Positions 52,645 through 62,805 of a stretch of DNA of 64,000 nt are shown here, piece by piece; within the stretch, counting starts at the first letter, position 1; each line of letters begins with the position of its first letter. The DNA is from Coix lacryma-jobi var. lacryma-jobi (lineage: Eukaryota; Streptophyta; Magnoliopsida; Poales; Poaceae): the NCBI GenBank assembly GCA_009763385.1, contig CM019822.1, positions 14,651,950 to 14,715,949 on the forward strand, written 5' to 3'. The notes below the pieces were generated by a model that saw nothing but the letters and a program-made list of their open reading frames with translations, was not told the origin of the DNA and did no database searches. The translations under genes were made by a program, and so were the position numbers.

Positions 52645-55600
52645 CTACTGGTGCCCAGCACCAAATAAATCTACACCGCCGACCTGGGTTTCGGCTGCAG
52701 GCTCGGCCTCCTCCTCCAGGCGCTCCATCTCGGCCTCCGACGTGTTTGTCGCAAAGCCGGCGCCCAACCTCGACATCTCCATCCGCGGGTAATGCGAACG
52801 AAGAATGGCAAGGCCATGAGCCGCCACACTCTGCGCCACCGCCTTGGTGTATGCCTGGAAGCGCCCCCACAGGCCACGCGCCTTCTGGACGACATGATCG
52901 CCGATCCGCCGCTCCTTCTCCGCCGGGAAGAAGGGCTCCTCGTCGATGCATTGCAACAAAGGAGCGACCTCCTTCGCCAGTGACCAGAAGCGGTCGTGGT
53001 AGCCTTCGATGCGCCACGCCAGATCTACAAATTGTATTTGCACGTTTTCATGGTAAGCTGCAAACACCAAGGCAAGGGGTAAGAGCAAACAACAATCTCC
53101 AAACACACTCCTCCGAGAGGACTCACCGGTGTGCATAGCCTGCCATTTCCGCAATCCTCGTTGGATTATGCCTTCTCCTCGGCCAGGAGATGTTTCTCCT
53201 CGCCCACCTGCAACGCCTCTTCAACAATACCAATACGACTAAGGACTCCGACCAGGTGGCGTTCTTCAGAAAAAGGGAGCAAAACATCGTCAACTCACGT
53301 GCGGCGAACTCGTCGGCCTTATCGGCCCGCAGCTGAAGTTGGAAGTTCTCCTGCCCCTACTGCTGGATGACCTCCTCAAGCTCCCGGGAACGGGCATGGG
53401 CATCCTCCAACCGTGCCTCCAAGCCAGTGAACTGGCCCTCGACGCGCTTCACCTCTGCCTGGAGTCGCTCGTTCTCCTCGGCCATCGGTGCCATCCGGTC
53501 AATGGCGAGCTTACGCTCCTCCCCGACCTTCAACAGGAGCTGCAGGCACACAACGACAAGGATAAACAAGACCCGCATGGAAGCTACAAGGGATTTGTGT
53601 CTTCGTTCACCTAGATCTTCTCTAGCAACTTCGACGCATCCCCGACAACGGCGTCCGTCGCCGCGCTCACTGCCTCGTCGTCAATCTCGACGACCACGTC
53701 CCCCTCGACACGGAAGCGGCGGACAGGACGCTGATTCGGGTCCTCCTCCGGACGCTCGATTTCTTCGATCTCCGGCGAAGCAGGTGCTGCCATCTTCCTC
53801 TTCGTCCCCCGGGCGCCACGACCCAAGGTTGCGGCGACCGGCGTCGCAGCACCTCCCGCTGCTCCGCCTCCTCCGGAACTGCCCCCAGGCGTCGGGGACG
53901 CCCGCTGCTCCGCCTCCCGAGGCTCGGGGACTTCGGACGCCTCCGGTTGCCCTGCCTCTCCAGGCTCGGGGACTACGGAGGCCTCAACGTCCTCCGCAAA
54001 CTACGACGCCTCCCCCGGTGCGGCCGACCTTGTCGACCCGCCAGCGCCAGTATCTACCGGAGGGCTTGTTTCCCTCCGACCCCCGCCTTCGGTGTCCGGC
54101 ACCTCCTCGGCATCAGCCGACCTGTGAAGTACTCGGCCTCATCATCACCATTCTAATCCGACCAGGTTAAATAAATGCAGGATGTGTAGGGGATACTTAC
54201 AGGTCCGACACCTTCTTCTCCCGCGAGAAGTGACGAGAGCGCGGACGCGCGCCGCCACATGCGGACTCCTCCTGCGGCTTGGGCACACCGGCCGCTCCAC
54301 CAGAAGACTCCCGCGCCTCCGGTGTCTGCTCCGGCGTCCGCATCACCTTTGGCTTTGGCTTCGCCCTCGCCTTCGCCGCTCCGCCTCCGCGCCCCGCCGA
54401 GGACCCTTGCCCGAAACGGGCACTCAGCGGGACCTCGTCCTCACTGTCAGACGCGTCGTCCGACCAGTCGAAGACTACGAGGCGGCGCTTCGCCGCCTCT
54501 TCATCAATGGTGAAGGCGCCGCCGGTCTCCAGCGGCACCTTCTTTTTCTTCGCAGGGGCGGCCGCGTGTTTCCCTTTCGAGTCTTCACGCACCCTCCGCC
54601 TGCTCGACCGGAACTCGGGGACTCGGCTCCCCTCGTCCCCGCTGCTCCGGACCTCCTCCACGTCGACCTCCATCGCGTCGCGACCACCGTCGTCGACGCC
54701 CTCCCGGGGCGGGTCAACTCCCTTCGGCCACGCCTTCAATGGCGCCTATGACACGAACGCCTTCCGACCCTGCGCCACAATCCTGCGACATTTAGTATCT
54801 ACTTACGCATTTTGACAAACACATACAAGGCGAAAATACTAACCTCCGGCGGAGGGTACTCCAATGAGTACGACTTCCGTAGATATTCCAGCTTATGCCT
54901 CTCTGCAGGTCAAATAGAGCTTCGACCCGCAGGAACACCTCCTCCGGCGTCAGGGACTCCGGCATCTCCCGTGTCTGGTCCTTCGCGTCACCAGTGTACT
55001 CGTACGCCGGGTGCGCCCTCTCCTTGCAAGGCTGGCAGCGCCTCTTGATGAAGTCTGACGCCACCGCCACCCCATCGACGCTGCGCTTGTCGACCAGCTT
55101 CAGGAGCTCCTCCACCTGCTCCATCGCCGCCGCGCCGGGACGCTCCGACCATGACGGCAACACTACTGGCTTGAAGGCCAGGTCGCACGGCGCCCTCGGC
55201 GCCTCGTGATGGATGTAGAACCACTTGGGCTTGTACTCCATCGCCTTCGAAGGCAGCGGCATCGCGATGTACTTCTCCGCCATTCCCTCCCAAAGCTGGA
55301 GGTACACCGACCTAACGATGTCCGACGCTCCTGTGTCGTTGATCTTCAGGCGGAAGAAGTGGCAGAAGAGGTCGAAGTGCGGTTCGATGCCCAGGTACGC
55401 CTCACAGTAGTGGATGAAGACCGCGATGTGCAACATTGTGTTCGGCGTCAGATTGCACAGCGCGACCTGGTAGTACTCCAGCAGGCCATGGAGGAAGGGG
55501 TGGACCGGGATTCCGAACCCACACCTGAAGAATGCCTCGAAGACGACAAGCTCCGAAGTGTTCGGAGTCGGCCAATCCTCCAGGTACGCATCCCTCCATC

Positions 55601-55760
55601 CGCCGGTGACGCTATCCAGAAGAAGGCCAGCGAAGATCAGCTCCTCCAGATTCTCCCGGCGGACAATGCTCCGCTTCCACCCGTGCGCCCAGACCGGAAC
55701 CTCGACGCGGTCATCGAACTCCGCCTTCGTCGCACCACGAGCACGCTCCCCGCCAGCCAT
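52645..55760 (-). pseudogene. Antisense multi-exon ORF of the Tat element (gypsy-type transposon domain)
   Basis: The gene is read opposite to pol. Exon 1 (55760 to about 54843) starts MAGGERARGATKAEFDD and holds the plant domain once named putative gypsy type transposon (Pfam PF04195): VVFEAFFRCGFGIPVHPFLH, LLEYYQVALCNLTPNTMLHI, CEAYLGIEPHFDLFCHFF. A two-base insertion near 54897 (AGAG) shifts its last 55 bases before a GAG/GTTAGT donor. Exon 2 (about 54747-54197) is acidic, then basic (GKHAAAPAKKKKVP). Further pieces: acidic EIEEIERPEEDPNQ with VEGDVVVEIDDEAV (53826-53611); a coiled coil EENERLQAEVKRVEGQF (53578-53300) with a TAG at 53357-53359; a short exon ending at a GTGAGT donor near 53126; and a last exon (about 53040-52645, FVDLAWRIEGYHDRFWSLA) with its stop at 52645. 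Its function is unknown. Exon limits are my reading. Confidence 0.6.
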
Positions 55761-56139
55761 CGACAGCGACTTGGTGTGGATGTGGATCTGGATCTGGGGC
55801 TACAGTGTTCCTGCGCTCGGAGTCGCTCGCACGGAAAAAGGAAACGGAGAAGGCGAAGGCTACGAGGCGAGGGCTCAAGAAGCAAGTGAGGAACCGCCGC
55901 TGTCCACCTTCCCTTTTATATGGTGCGGCCCGACCCTTCGCCTCCAGGGTTCCTGGGAACTCGTGCCCATCATTCCCACGACCGCCACGTCGCCTGTGGC
56001 AACCGCACACGCGCACTCGACCCCGCATCCGCCTTAATGGGTAGCTGGGCCATTGGTTTGCAAAAACATCATGTCCGTTCACCTTCATCATTTATTCGAT
56101 TTCAATTATTTTGTGCTGATAAATGCGATACTAACGCAT
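55761..56139. other. Upstream flank of the antisense ORF, up to the next LTR
   Basis: On the minus strand this is the leader of the antisense ORF. TATAAAAGGG is at 55914-55923 on the minus strand (plus CCCTTTTATA), about 155 bp before its start codon, a good TATA box. The Tat 3' LTR that should follow is missing. The next Copia LTR begins somewhere near 56140. Confidence 0.45.
55914..55923 (-). promoter_or_regulatory. TATA box for the antisense ORF
   Basis: Minus-strand TATAAAAGGG lies about 155 bases before the ATG at 55760. It supports the view that the antisense ORF has its own transcript. Confidence 0.5.
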
Positions 56140-56619
56140 GGTGAGAACACAAGGTTGACATGTGCCCTTGTGGTTCCCTTCCCGAGTGATGAGTGATCGA
56201 TCAACGGGCAACATGTCTCTTGGCTGTGTTGTTGTGCAGGTGCGGAGCTCGGGCAGTGGTCGAAGGTGAGGTGAAGGTCAAGTAGGGACGTGCCGTGCCG
56301 ACGGACCGGGTGCAGTGAAGGGCGTAAGTGGAGCTTGGACCGACGGACCAGGAGACCTGAGGACCAGCTGTGGTAGCTGGCACGTGGCGTCGACAAGCGA
56401 GAGTACATGGGGATGTGCGGTGCATCGGCCGAGTCGGGAGGAAGGTGATGGCGTCGTGACACTTGGCGGGAGGCCAAGAAGGATGGCGAATGCACTGTGC
56501 CCGGCGTGGAGGCTGGACATGCTCCGGCATCGGTGCTGGAACTCGGGGTGTGCGAACCACATCCCGTCTACGGCGCGGGTTCGATAGCTGAGCCTCGAAA
56601 AGCTACCATCGCCGATTTC

Positions 56620-56828
56620 CGAGTTTGGGCCTCAAAACTCGGGGTGGCCGATTTACGAGTTTGGGCCTCAAAACTCGGCGTGGACGGTTTCTAGGTTTGG
56701 GCCTCAAAACCTGGGTGTGCGGGTTTCTGAGTTTGGGCCACAAAACTCAGCCTGAGGACTGGTTTCCCGGTTTCAGCCTCAAAACCGGGGGAAGGCCCAG
56801 GTTTCCCGGTTTTGGCCTCAAACCGGGG
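56620..56828. repeat. Array of six hairpins with co-varying stems, LTR A
   Basis: Units at 56620-56643, 56657-56678, 56694-56712, 56728-56751, 56767-56790 and 56806-56828. Each has a 5' arm, a loop close to GGGCCTC and a 3' arm. Stems are CCGAGTTT/AAACTCGG, CGAGTTT/AAACTCG, AGGTTT/AAACCT, CTGAGTTT/AAACTCAG, CCCGGTTT/AAACCGGG and CCCGGTTT/AAACCGGG. Both arms change together. The array is 260-470 bp upstream of the TATA box, so in U3. Confidence 0.85.
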
Positions 56829-57084
56829 GGAGGTCCGCAAAAAGGACGATCAACGCGTGGCGGCGTGGAGAGGCTGGCGCGGAGGCGAGGCTATCCACGA
56901 GGTAGGCACGGCGGTCGACTGGGCGGCACGTGGCGGCATCCTGAGGCTTGCGTCGAGGCGAAGCTAAGGGTGAGGAAGGCGCGTGGCCGTCAGATCAACT
57001 ATCAACAGAGTTGGATCGGGATACCCCTAGGGTTGGCCGTTTCGCTCGTGTATCTAGGGGTAGTAAGGGGATTATTGTTTTCGG

Positions 57085-57095
57085 CTATAAATAAG
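57085..57095 (+). promoter_or_regulatory. TATA box of LTR A
   Basis: CTATAAATAAG at 57085-57095 is followed 25-35 bp later by a CT-rich start region (CCTTCCTCTCTCTCCATCC), a usual plant start context. Confidence 0.65.
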
Positions 57096-57698
57096 AGAGG
57101 CACCTTCCTCTCTCTCCATCCTTGCAGTCATTTGTTCCTGAGCACTCTCTCTCTAGCCCCCGTTAGGTTCTAATCATACCTCGCAACAAGCGATCCGCAG
57201 AGACGGAAATCATACCTCTGTGTATTTGGATCTTTTGAGGAAACGAGACCGTATTCTCGTTGTCTCCTCGTGTGGAGGAAGGTCGGCTGAAATCGAATCG
57301 AATCGAATCGTGTCTTGTGTTCTGTGTTCTTCACGTTTTAGTTTTTCATCTCTCAGGGATTTGCCTCGTTCTCCCTCTTCGTGAGATGATTTTCGATTCC
57401 ACTTGAATCAATTTGTTCTTGGTCGTGAGCCCCTTCTTTCCACTGAAGGAATTATCTCCTAACCTCATGAATCCATAGATCGGGTTGATTTCGCGTTCGT
57501 TCTTCGTTCTTTCCCCCTTTCCGTGACCTCAGATTTTTCCCTTGATTGACTTGTTTGTTGTCGATGATTTCTTAGGATTAGCACCCCAATACATAGAGGA
57601 ACACCTGAGAGGAGTTTGATCGAAGCTCCTTTTGATTTGGTGAAGTTTCGATCGAAGTTGCTGTTATCCCGAGCAGTTTTCCTGCTTTCTGTTCATCC

Positions 57699-57962
57699 GC
57701 GGACAGTCCGCACTCTCAGCGGCGGACAGTCCGGGACTCGGGGCTCGGCCAGGTCAGTCAGGCACAGTCCCCTGACTGTTCACTGTCGAGTGAACGGCGG
57801 ACAGTCCGCGGTACAAACCGGCGGACAGTCTGGGACCTGTCCAGCAGACCTGCAGCACTGTTTGGTTTATGCGTTTTGGCCGGCGGACAGTCCGGCTCTC
57901 AGTCGTGGACAGTCCAGGCTTCAACGGCGGACAGTCCGGGACCCTGACCCCGGACAGTGCGC
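57699..57962. repeat. CGGACAGTCCG near-palindrome array, LTR A
   Basis: About eight copies of GGCGGACAGTCCG or variants at 57699, 57723, 57796, 57822, 57881, 57905, 57926 and 57949. The 11-mer is a palindrome but for its central base. It lies 0.6 kb downstream of the TATA box, so it is transcribed. Confidence 0.85.
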
Positions 57963-58204
57963 GATTCTGCTGTTTGTGCAGTTTTGCTCTAAGGCTTTGG
58001 CAGTTGGTTTTGGTGTTTCTCTGGGAGTTCCACTGTACCACTAGGACATCTCCTAGGGTATCCACCTACTTGTAGCCGTGAAATCTCCGGTCGTTTCGAG
58101 TCTTAGCTTTTGGGTGATTTTCTGGGACAAGGGCCAATCTATTCACGAGTTGAATTTGAGGCTCCCATTCACCCCCCCTCTGGTCGCTAATCCGGTCCTT
58201 CAAT

Positions 58205-58216
58205 TGGTATCGGAGC
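58205..58216 (+). other. Primer binding site of Copia element A
   Basis: TGGTATCGGAGC, two bases after the LTR end, of initiator-methionine-tRNA type. Confidence 0.85.
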
Positions 58217-58266
58217 CGGTTAAGGGATCTACTCTACCTTAATCGGTTTCAGATCCTAAGGGCGAC

Positions 58267-58571
58267 AAGGATCGAGGGAACGACAAGGCTCCCTATTTCG
58301 ATGGAACGAACTATCCCTATTAGAAGATTCGAATGCGTGCTTATCTCAACAGCATCGGATCTTCTGTCTGCGAGATATGTGAGAATGCTGAGTACGTAGT
58401 CCTTGCGGCTCGTGTGGGTCAGATCCAGATTGACCAGCATGAGGCCAACTCCAAGGCTCGTAATGCTCTTTTGGCCAGCATCTCCCTTCCTGAGTTTGAG
58501 CGTGTCTCTGAGCTTGAGATGGCACGAGAGATCTGGGTGAAGCTTCAGAGCTATCACGAGGGGACCGCTCA
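58267..58571 (+). pseudogene. Gag fragment of Copia element A, start lost, stop early, cut by an insertion
   Basis: The reading frame matches the Gag at 63137: YFDGTNYPY, AYLNSIGSSVCEIC, QHEANSKARNALLASISLPEFE-like text, then EMAREIWVKLQSYHEGTAQ. The start codon is AAG at 58267-58269. A TAG at 58321-58323 stands where the related Gag has Trp (Y-stop-KIRM). At 58572 the frame is cut by an inserted LTR (TGTCGGTG...). Only about 100 codons remain. Confidence 0.8.
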
Positions 58572-60366
58572 GTGTCGGTGTTTGTTAACCGGCAACTCGT
58601 CTTGAGTGATCTCAGACGATTTGTTCGGTGGGGATCGGTGTTCGTAGGACCCGGCAAGTACACAGAGACAGCGATTTATACTGGTTCAGGCCGCTAAATA
58701 GCATAATACCTTACGTCCAGTGTGCGTGTGTGCTTGTGTATGATTGTGATTCAATATTCGATGATCTAGGACCTGCGCCCGGCTCCCTTATATATCCGAG
58801 TAAGCCTTAGCGTAGTCCGAGTCCTAGCCGGTTACAAAGGTAGAGTCCTATTCTAATTACAAACTTCCCTTTACAACTCGGCTAAGTTACAAGTCGGAGT
58901 CCTAATCCAGTACACCACGTGACAAGTCTTCGGATCTCCTGCGCCGTCCGGGATTAGTCGAAGTAATCATCTACTGATGACATCTCTGACATCCTGGTCC
59001 GTCAAGCCCCCGAGCTCTTCATCATTTCTTCACGACGTTATCTTCTAGCTTCTTCTTGAGAATCTCCGAGTAATGTCTTGAGAAATCCTGAAGTGCTCGA
59101 AGTTTAAAGAAATCTCATGGCGTGCGCTTTTTATCAAAAAGCGCACCCATAGGGTAGCCCCTGAGCGTCTTGTTATTTACAATAACTTTGAGGATCTTTT
59201 GAACCTTTTCCAAGTATTTTTGAATAAGAAAAAACATTTCCTATGGGATTGTACCCTGCAGCCCCCGAGCCTGAGATCCGAGTACTATAGTAGTCGGTGC
59301 TTAGGATCTGTAGAATCATATGTTTGGGTAATCCATTTAAGGTCAGAAGGAGTCGGATCATGACACCAGGTTATTGTTTAAACCGTCCGAGTAATAAACA
59401 CTCAGCTTCAGGTGGGTAATGTTTTCAACAAACATCCCTTATCACCCCCCACGGAGTAAAAATTACCATGGGTCAGCAATAATTAACTGATGACTGTTCC
59501 AACTGTACGCAATAATGATGTTTGTCGTTTTCTGCAACTGCAAACTTTGTCGTCTCTATCCTGAAGCACGTGTGAGAGTTAGCTCTGTTACCTATGCTGA
59601 GCTTCACATGCACCACAGTACATTGGTTGAATTATTGCTTCAGCAGTCACTCTTGTTGGTAGAACATGTCCATGGACCGAGAAGAAATTGCCTATAAATA
59701 CCCGGCCTGGGAAGCGAGGAGCTCATATCCCATTGGAGTGTAGAACTTCTCTTGATCCCATGTGTATTGTAATAGTAGTAGCGGAGATGGCGGAGCCCCG
59801 GGGTCTCTTCCTTCTGTAGAATAGATGAAGTGCCTAGAAGAACTCTTGTGAAGGGACCATCCGTCAGGGTGGTTTCCAAGTGGTCGCGAGCAGAAGAATA
59901 CAGAGCTGCGCCTAAAAGAACTCTTGTAACTACCACTCGTAGATAACCTCGGAGTCACAGGTTGTCAAAAGGGCAGCGAGGGTGATGGTCTTCCCCGAGT
60001 TCCTTCAGCACTGGGGTAGTACCAAAGACCCACCCTGGGATGCACTGAAAGATAGTGTCTACCCAAGGTTCTGTGTCTGCTTTACTGCGTCTCACTGAAC
60101 CCGGTCCTTGGTGCAATAGGCATCAAGGCTATGTGCCTTGAATTCACTAGAGTAGCGTTTTACACCTTGATTGTACTTCTGTTGAAAGTTGTTGTATCTC
60201 AAGATGCTTCTATGTATCTCTGTTGTAATTCCGAGTAATAATAACAAGAATCCGGGTACTTGGAATATTTCCGAGTCCCTGTCCTGTTTCCGAGTACTAT
60301 CTGTCTCTTGCAAATGGAAAACTTGTCTGTTTACCGCTTCTGCCCTTCGTTTCTGACACCGTCTGA
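58572..60366 (-). repeat. Inserted LTR, probably the 3' LTR of a reversed Tat-like element
   Basis: The unit starts TGTCGGTGTTTGTTAACC at 58572 and probably ends CCGTCTGACA at 60366; the right end is uncertain. TGTC/GACA ends fit an LTR. The ORF to its right is of the Tat antisense type and runs on the plus strand, so the element itself would point left. On the minus strand there is a TATATAAGGG box at 58785-58794; on the plus strand CTATAAATACC at 59692-59702. Short words such as CCGAGTA recur throughout. No primer site was seen at the right end, which fits a 3' LTR. Confidence 0.45.
59692..59702 (+). promoter_or_regulatory. Plus-strand TATA box, possible promoter of the antisense-type ORF
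   Basis: CTATAAATACC lies about 870 bp before the ATG at 60563. If the surrounding LTR belongs to a left-pointing element, this is an antisense promoter within it. Confidence 0.4.
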
Positions 60367-60562
60367 CACGTGCTCCCAGCTGTTAGGGTTTCTAACGTTG
60401 CCATGACGCCGTCAATGAAAGCCGAACAGTTATCAAAACAGATCTATAATAGGCCGCCACCGGGCCTATGCTTGCCTCATGCTTTCATCAAGCGCTTTCC
60501 TTCAAGCCACAAATCCTTTAGCCAACTGTCAGTTGATGCGTAGGAAATCTCTTGTCACCGGC

Positions 60563-60945
60563 ATGGGTCCCAAGAGGCAATCTGCAGCTGAGAAGAAGCC
60601 CAAGATCACCACCATCGGAAAGCCTAAGCACCCAAACCCGCCGACCGATGTCTTGGCGTGGAAGAAGCCGGACACCACTGAAGTGGAGCTGGCCTTCCTG
60701 GCGCAGCAAGGGTACTTCGAGCGCAGCCACTCGACGCTGGAGGGTACCTATTGATCATTGGGCTCCCGCCCCCAACCCACGAGATCGTCATGTTCAAGGC
60801 CATGGTGGAGCGGGGATTGGGTTTGCCTGCGTCGGATTCCTTCCTTGGATTGCGCATTGTTATGGTTTGACTCTAAACCATATTACTCCCAATGCGGTTC
60901 TTCATATTTCAATTGCGGATACATGGGTGTATGCCGAGTCTCTGT
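60563..60945 (+). pseudogene. Fragment of a Tat-type antisense ORF (gypsy-type transposon domain)
   Basis: ATG 60563 gives MGPKRQSAAEKKPKITTIGK, then ELAFLAQQGYFERSHSTLEG and an early stop (60752-60754). In another frame EIVMFKAMVERGLGLPASD follows, and after one more shift YGLTLNHITPNAVLHISI. The last two blocks match in kind the LLEYYQVALCNLTPNTMLHI region of the ORF at 54843-55760. At least two frameshifts are present. It ends abruptly near 60945, where LTR B sequence begins. Confidence 0.6.
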
Positions 60946-61319
60946 GTGATGAGTGATTGTCAACGGAGATGATGCGCATGTTCTTTGGCTTGTGTTGTGC
61001 AGGTGTCGAGCACGGAGACAGTGATCGATGGCGGGTGAAGGTCAAGTTGCGACGTGCCGTGCCGACGGACCGGGCGCGATGAAGGATGGGCGTGCCGTGC
61101 GGCGGACGTGCCATGCCGATGTATCGGACGGTGAAGGGCGGACGTGGACTTGGACTGATGGACTGGAGGCCGGAGGATCAGCTGTGGTGGCTGGCAGCCT
61201 GCGACAGCGACAAGCGGAGAAGTGCGATCATGTCGGTGGAAGGGGTGCACAGGCGGTGCATCCCCTCTACGACCGTTGTGGTTTGTTGTAGCCCGGGAAA
61301 AACCAACGGTGGACGGTTT

Positions 61320-61566
61320 CCAGGTTTGGGCCTCAAAACCTGGGTGCTGGGTTTCCAGGTTGAGCCACAACCTGGGCGCGACGGTTTCCAGGTTGAGCCT
61401 CAAAACCTGGGCGTGGGCCGGTTTCCGAGTTTGGGCCTCAAAACTCGGGCGCTGAGGGTTTCCGAGTTTGGCCACAAAACTCGGGCTGGAGGCTGGTTTC
61501 CCGTTTGGGCCTCAAAACCGGGGGCTGATGGAAAAGGCTGTTTTCCCGGTTTGGGCCACAACCGGG
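61320..61566. repeat. Array of seven hairpins with co-varying stems, LTR B
   Basis: Units at 61320-61343, 61355-61375, 61388-61410, 61425-61448, 61462-61484, 61500-61521 and 61545-61566. Stems are CCAGGTTT/AAACCTGG, CCAGGTT/AACCTGG, CCAGGTT/AACCTGG, CCGAGTTT/AAACTCGG, CCGAGTTT/AAACTCGG, CCCGTTT/AAACCGGG (one base lost in the left arm) and CCCGGTT/AACCGGG. Loops are near GGGCCTC or GAGCCAC. Confidence 0.85.
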
Positions 61567-61756
61567 GGTGCAGAGTGGTGGCGGCACGTGGCGGCGATCT
61601 GAAGGTTGCGTGGAGGCGACGCGGAGACCGTGCGGGCGTGGCCGTCGGATCTACCTACCACCAGCGGGTGGACTAGAATAGCCTTAGGGTTAGGCTGGTC
61701 CGCTCTGTAATTAGAGTAGAGAGGGGTAGAGTAGGAAATAGACTTAGGCTAGGTTA

Positions 61757-61766
61757 GTATAAGTAG
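61757..61766 (+). promoter_or_regulatory. TATA box of LTR B
   Basis: GTATAAGTAG lies at the same relative place as the TATA box in LTR A, followed by a CT-rich start region (CACCCTCCTCCCTATCTC). Confidence 0.55.
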
Positions 61767-62348
61767 TCCAGGGGAGACACCCTCCTCCCTATCTCAATTC
61801 CATCTCAGTTAGTGCTTTCATCTCTAGGGTTCCTCCTCTCCCATCCCTGCTTTAGCTAGTTGAGATCCGCAGAGAGACTCCACTCTGTGTACTGTTGATT
61901 GAGGAAGTGAGGCCGTATCCTCACCTTGGAGCACTGATCGATGGCTTGATTTGCGTCCTTGATTCGAGTTCGTGGCTGTGATTTCCGTTTACTTGTGTTC
62001 TTCGCGGAATCCTTTGCTCCACGATTTTCCCGTCGCTTGATCTCTTTGCTCGGTTCATCTTTTGCAATTCCGTTTGAACCAAGTTTTCTAGATCGTGAGG
62101 CACTTCTTTCCACCGAAGGAATCATCCTCTAACCTCACGGTCTAGGAGATCGATCGATTTTTCGTTTCGGGTCACTTTTCTCCCTTCCCCCGAAATTCTT
62201 CGATTCACCGATTTGGAGATAGGTTCGAGCCATGATCTCTTAGAGATAGCTCACTAACTCCTTGTGACTCACTCACCAAGTTTGATCCCTAGAGGATTCG
62301 TTTTGGGTGAGTTTGAGTCGAATCGGTGGAAGAACAGAGAATTCGGGG

Positions 62349-62805
62349 TGACCGGACGCTAGGTCACGGGTGACCGGACGCTCAGCGTGTGTGTCCGGTC
62401 GTTGAATGTTCTCGCTGTGTTCGGTTTTTATCTGACCGGACGCACTCTGACCGGACGCTCTGTACAAACGACCGGACGCTCCCTTCAGTGAGTCCGGTCA
62501 GAAACAGAGAGGTTCCAGAAACGTTTTTCTGTGACCGGACGCGTCCGGTGCCTGGTGACCGGACCTCTGGTGAGTCCGATCGTTTCCGGTGTTTTGTTTT
62601 GCTTGACCGGACGCTGGGTGTTGGAACTGACCGGACTTGCCAGTTTTCTGTTCCCGTTGCTTGTCTCTTGTGACCGGACGCTCAGTGAACGACCGGACGC
62701 TTGAGCTCCGTGCGTCCGGTCACGAACAGAGAGCTCCCAGAGCTGATTTCTGACGACCGGACGCGTCCGGTCCCTGCTGACCGGACGCTGGCCAGAGTCC
62801 GGTCG
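62349..62805. repeat. GACCGGACGC / GCGTCCGGTC array, LTR B
   Basis: About 15 copies of GACCGGACGC or close variants occur in both orientations, with full palindromes such as GACCGGACGCGTCCGGT near 62533 and 62755. The array takes the place that the CGGACAGTCCG array has in LTR A. Confidence 0.85.

Larger units (their letters stand above)
56140..58202 (+). repeat. LTR of Copia element A
   Basis: The right end, GGTCCTTCA at 58194-58202, is followed by ATTGGTATCGGAGCC. The left end is uncertain (about 56140-56190). It holds a hairpin array (56620-56828), TATA box CTATAAATAAG (57085-57095), and a CGGACAGTCCG array (57699-57962). The end block GCTCCCATTCACCCCCCCTC is at 58161-58180. It shares order and many words with LTR B (about 60950-63074), for example GATGAGTGAT, GACGTGCCGTGCCGACGGAC and the end block, but the two are well diverged. 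Confidence 0.7.

Noticed and set aside
57699..57962. CRISPR array from regularly spaced short palindromes
   Set aside because: The spacing is irregular, the units are 11-13 bp, and they lie in a plant LTR without cas genes.
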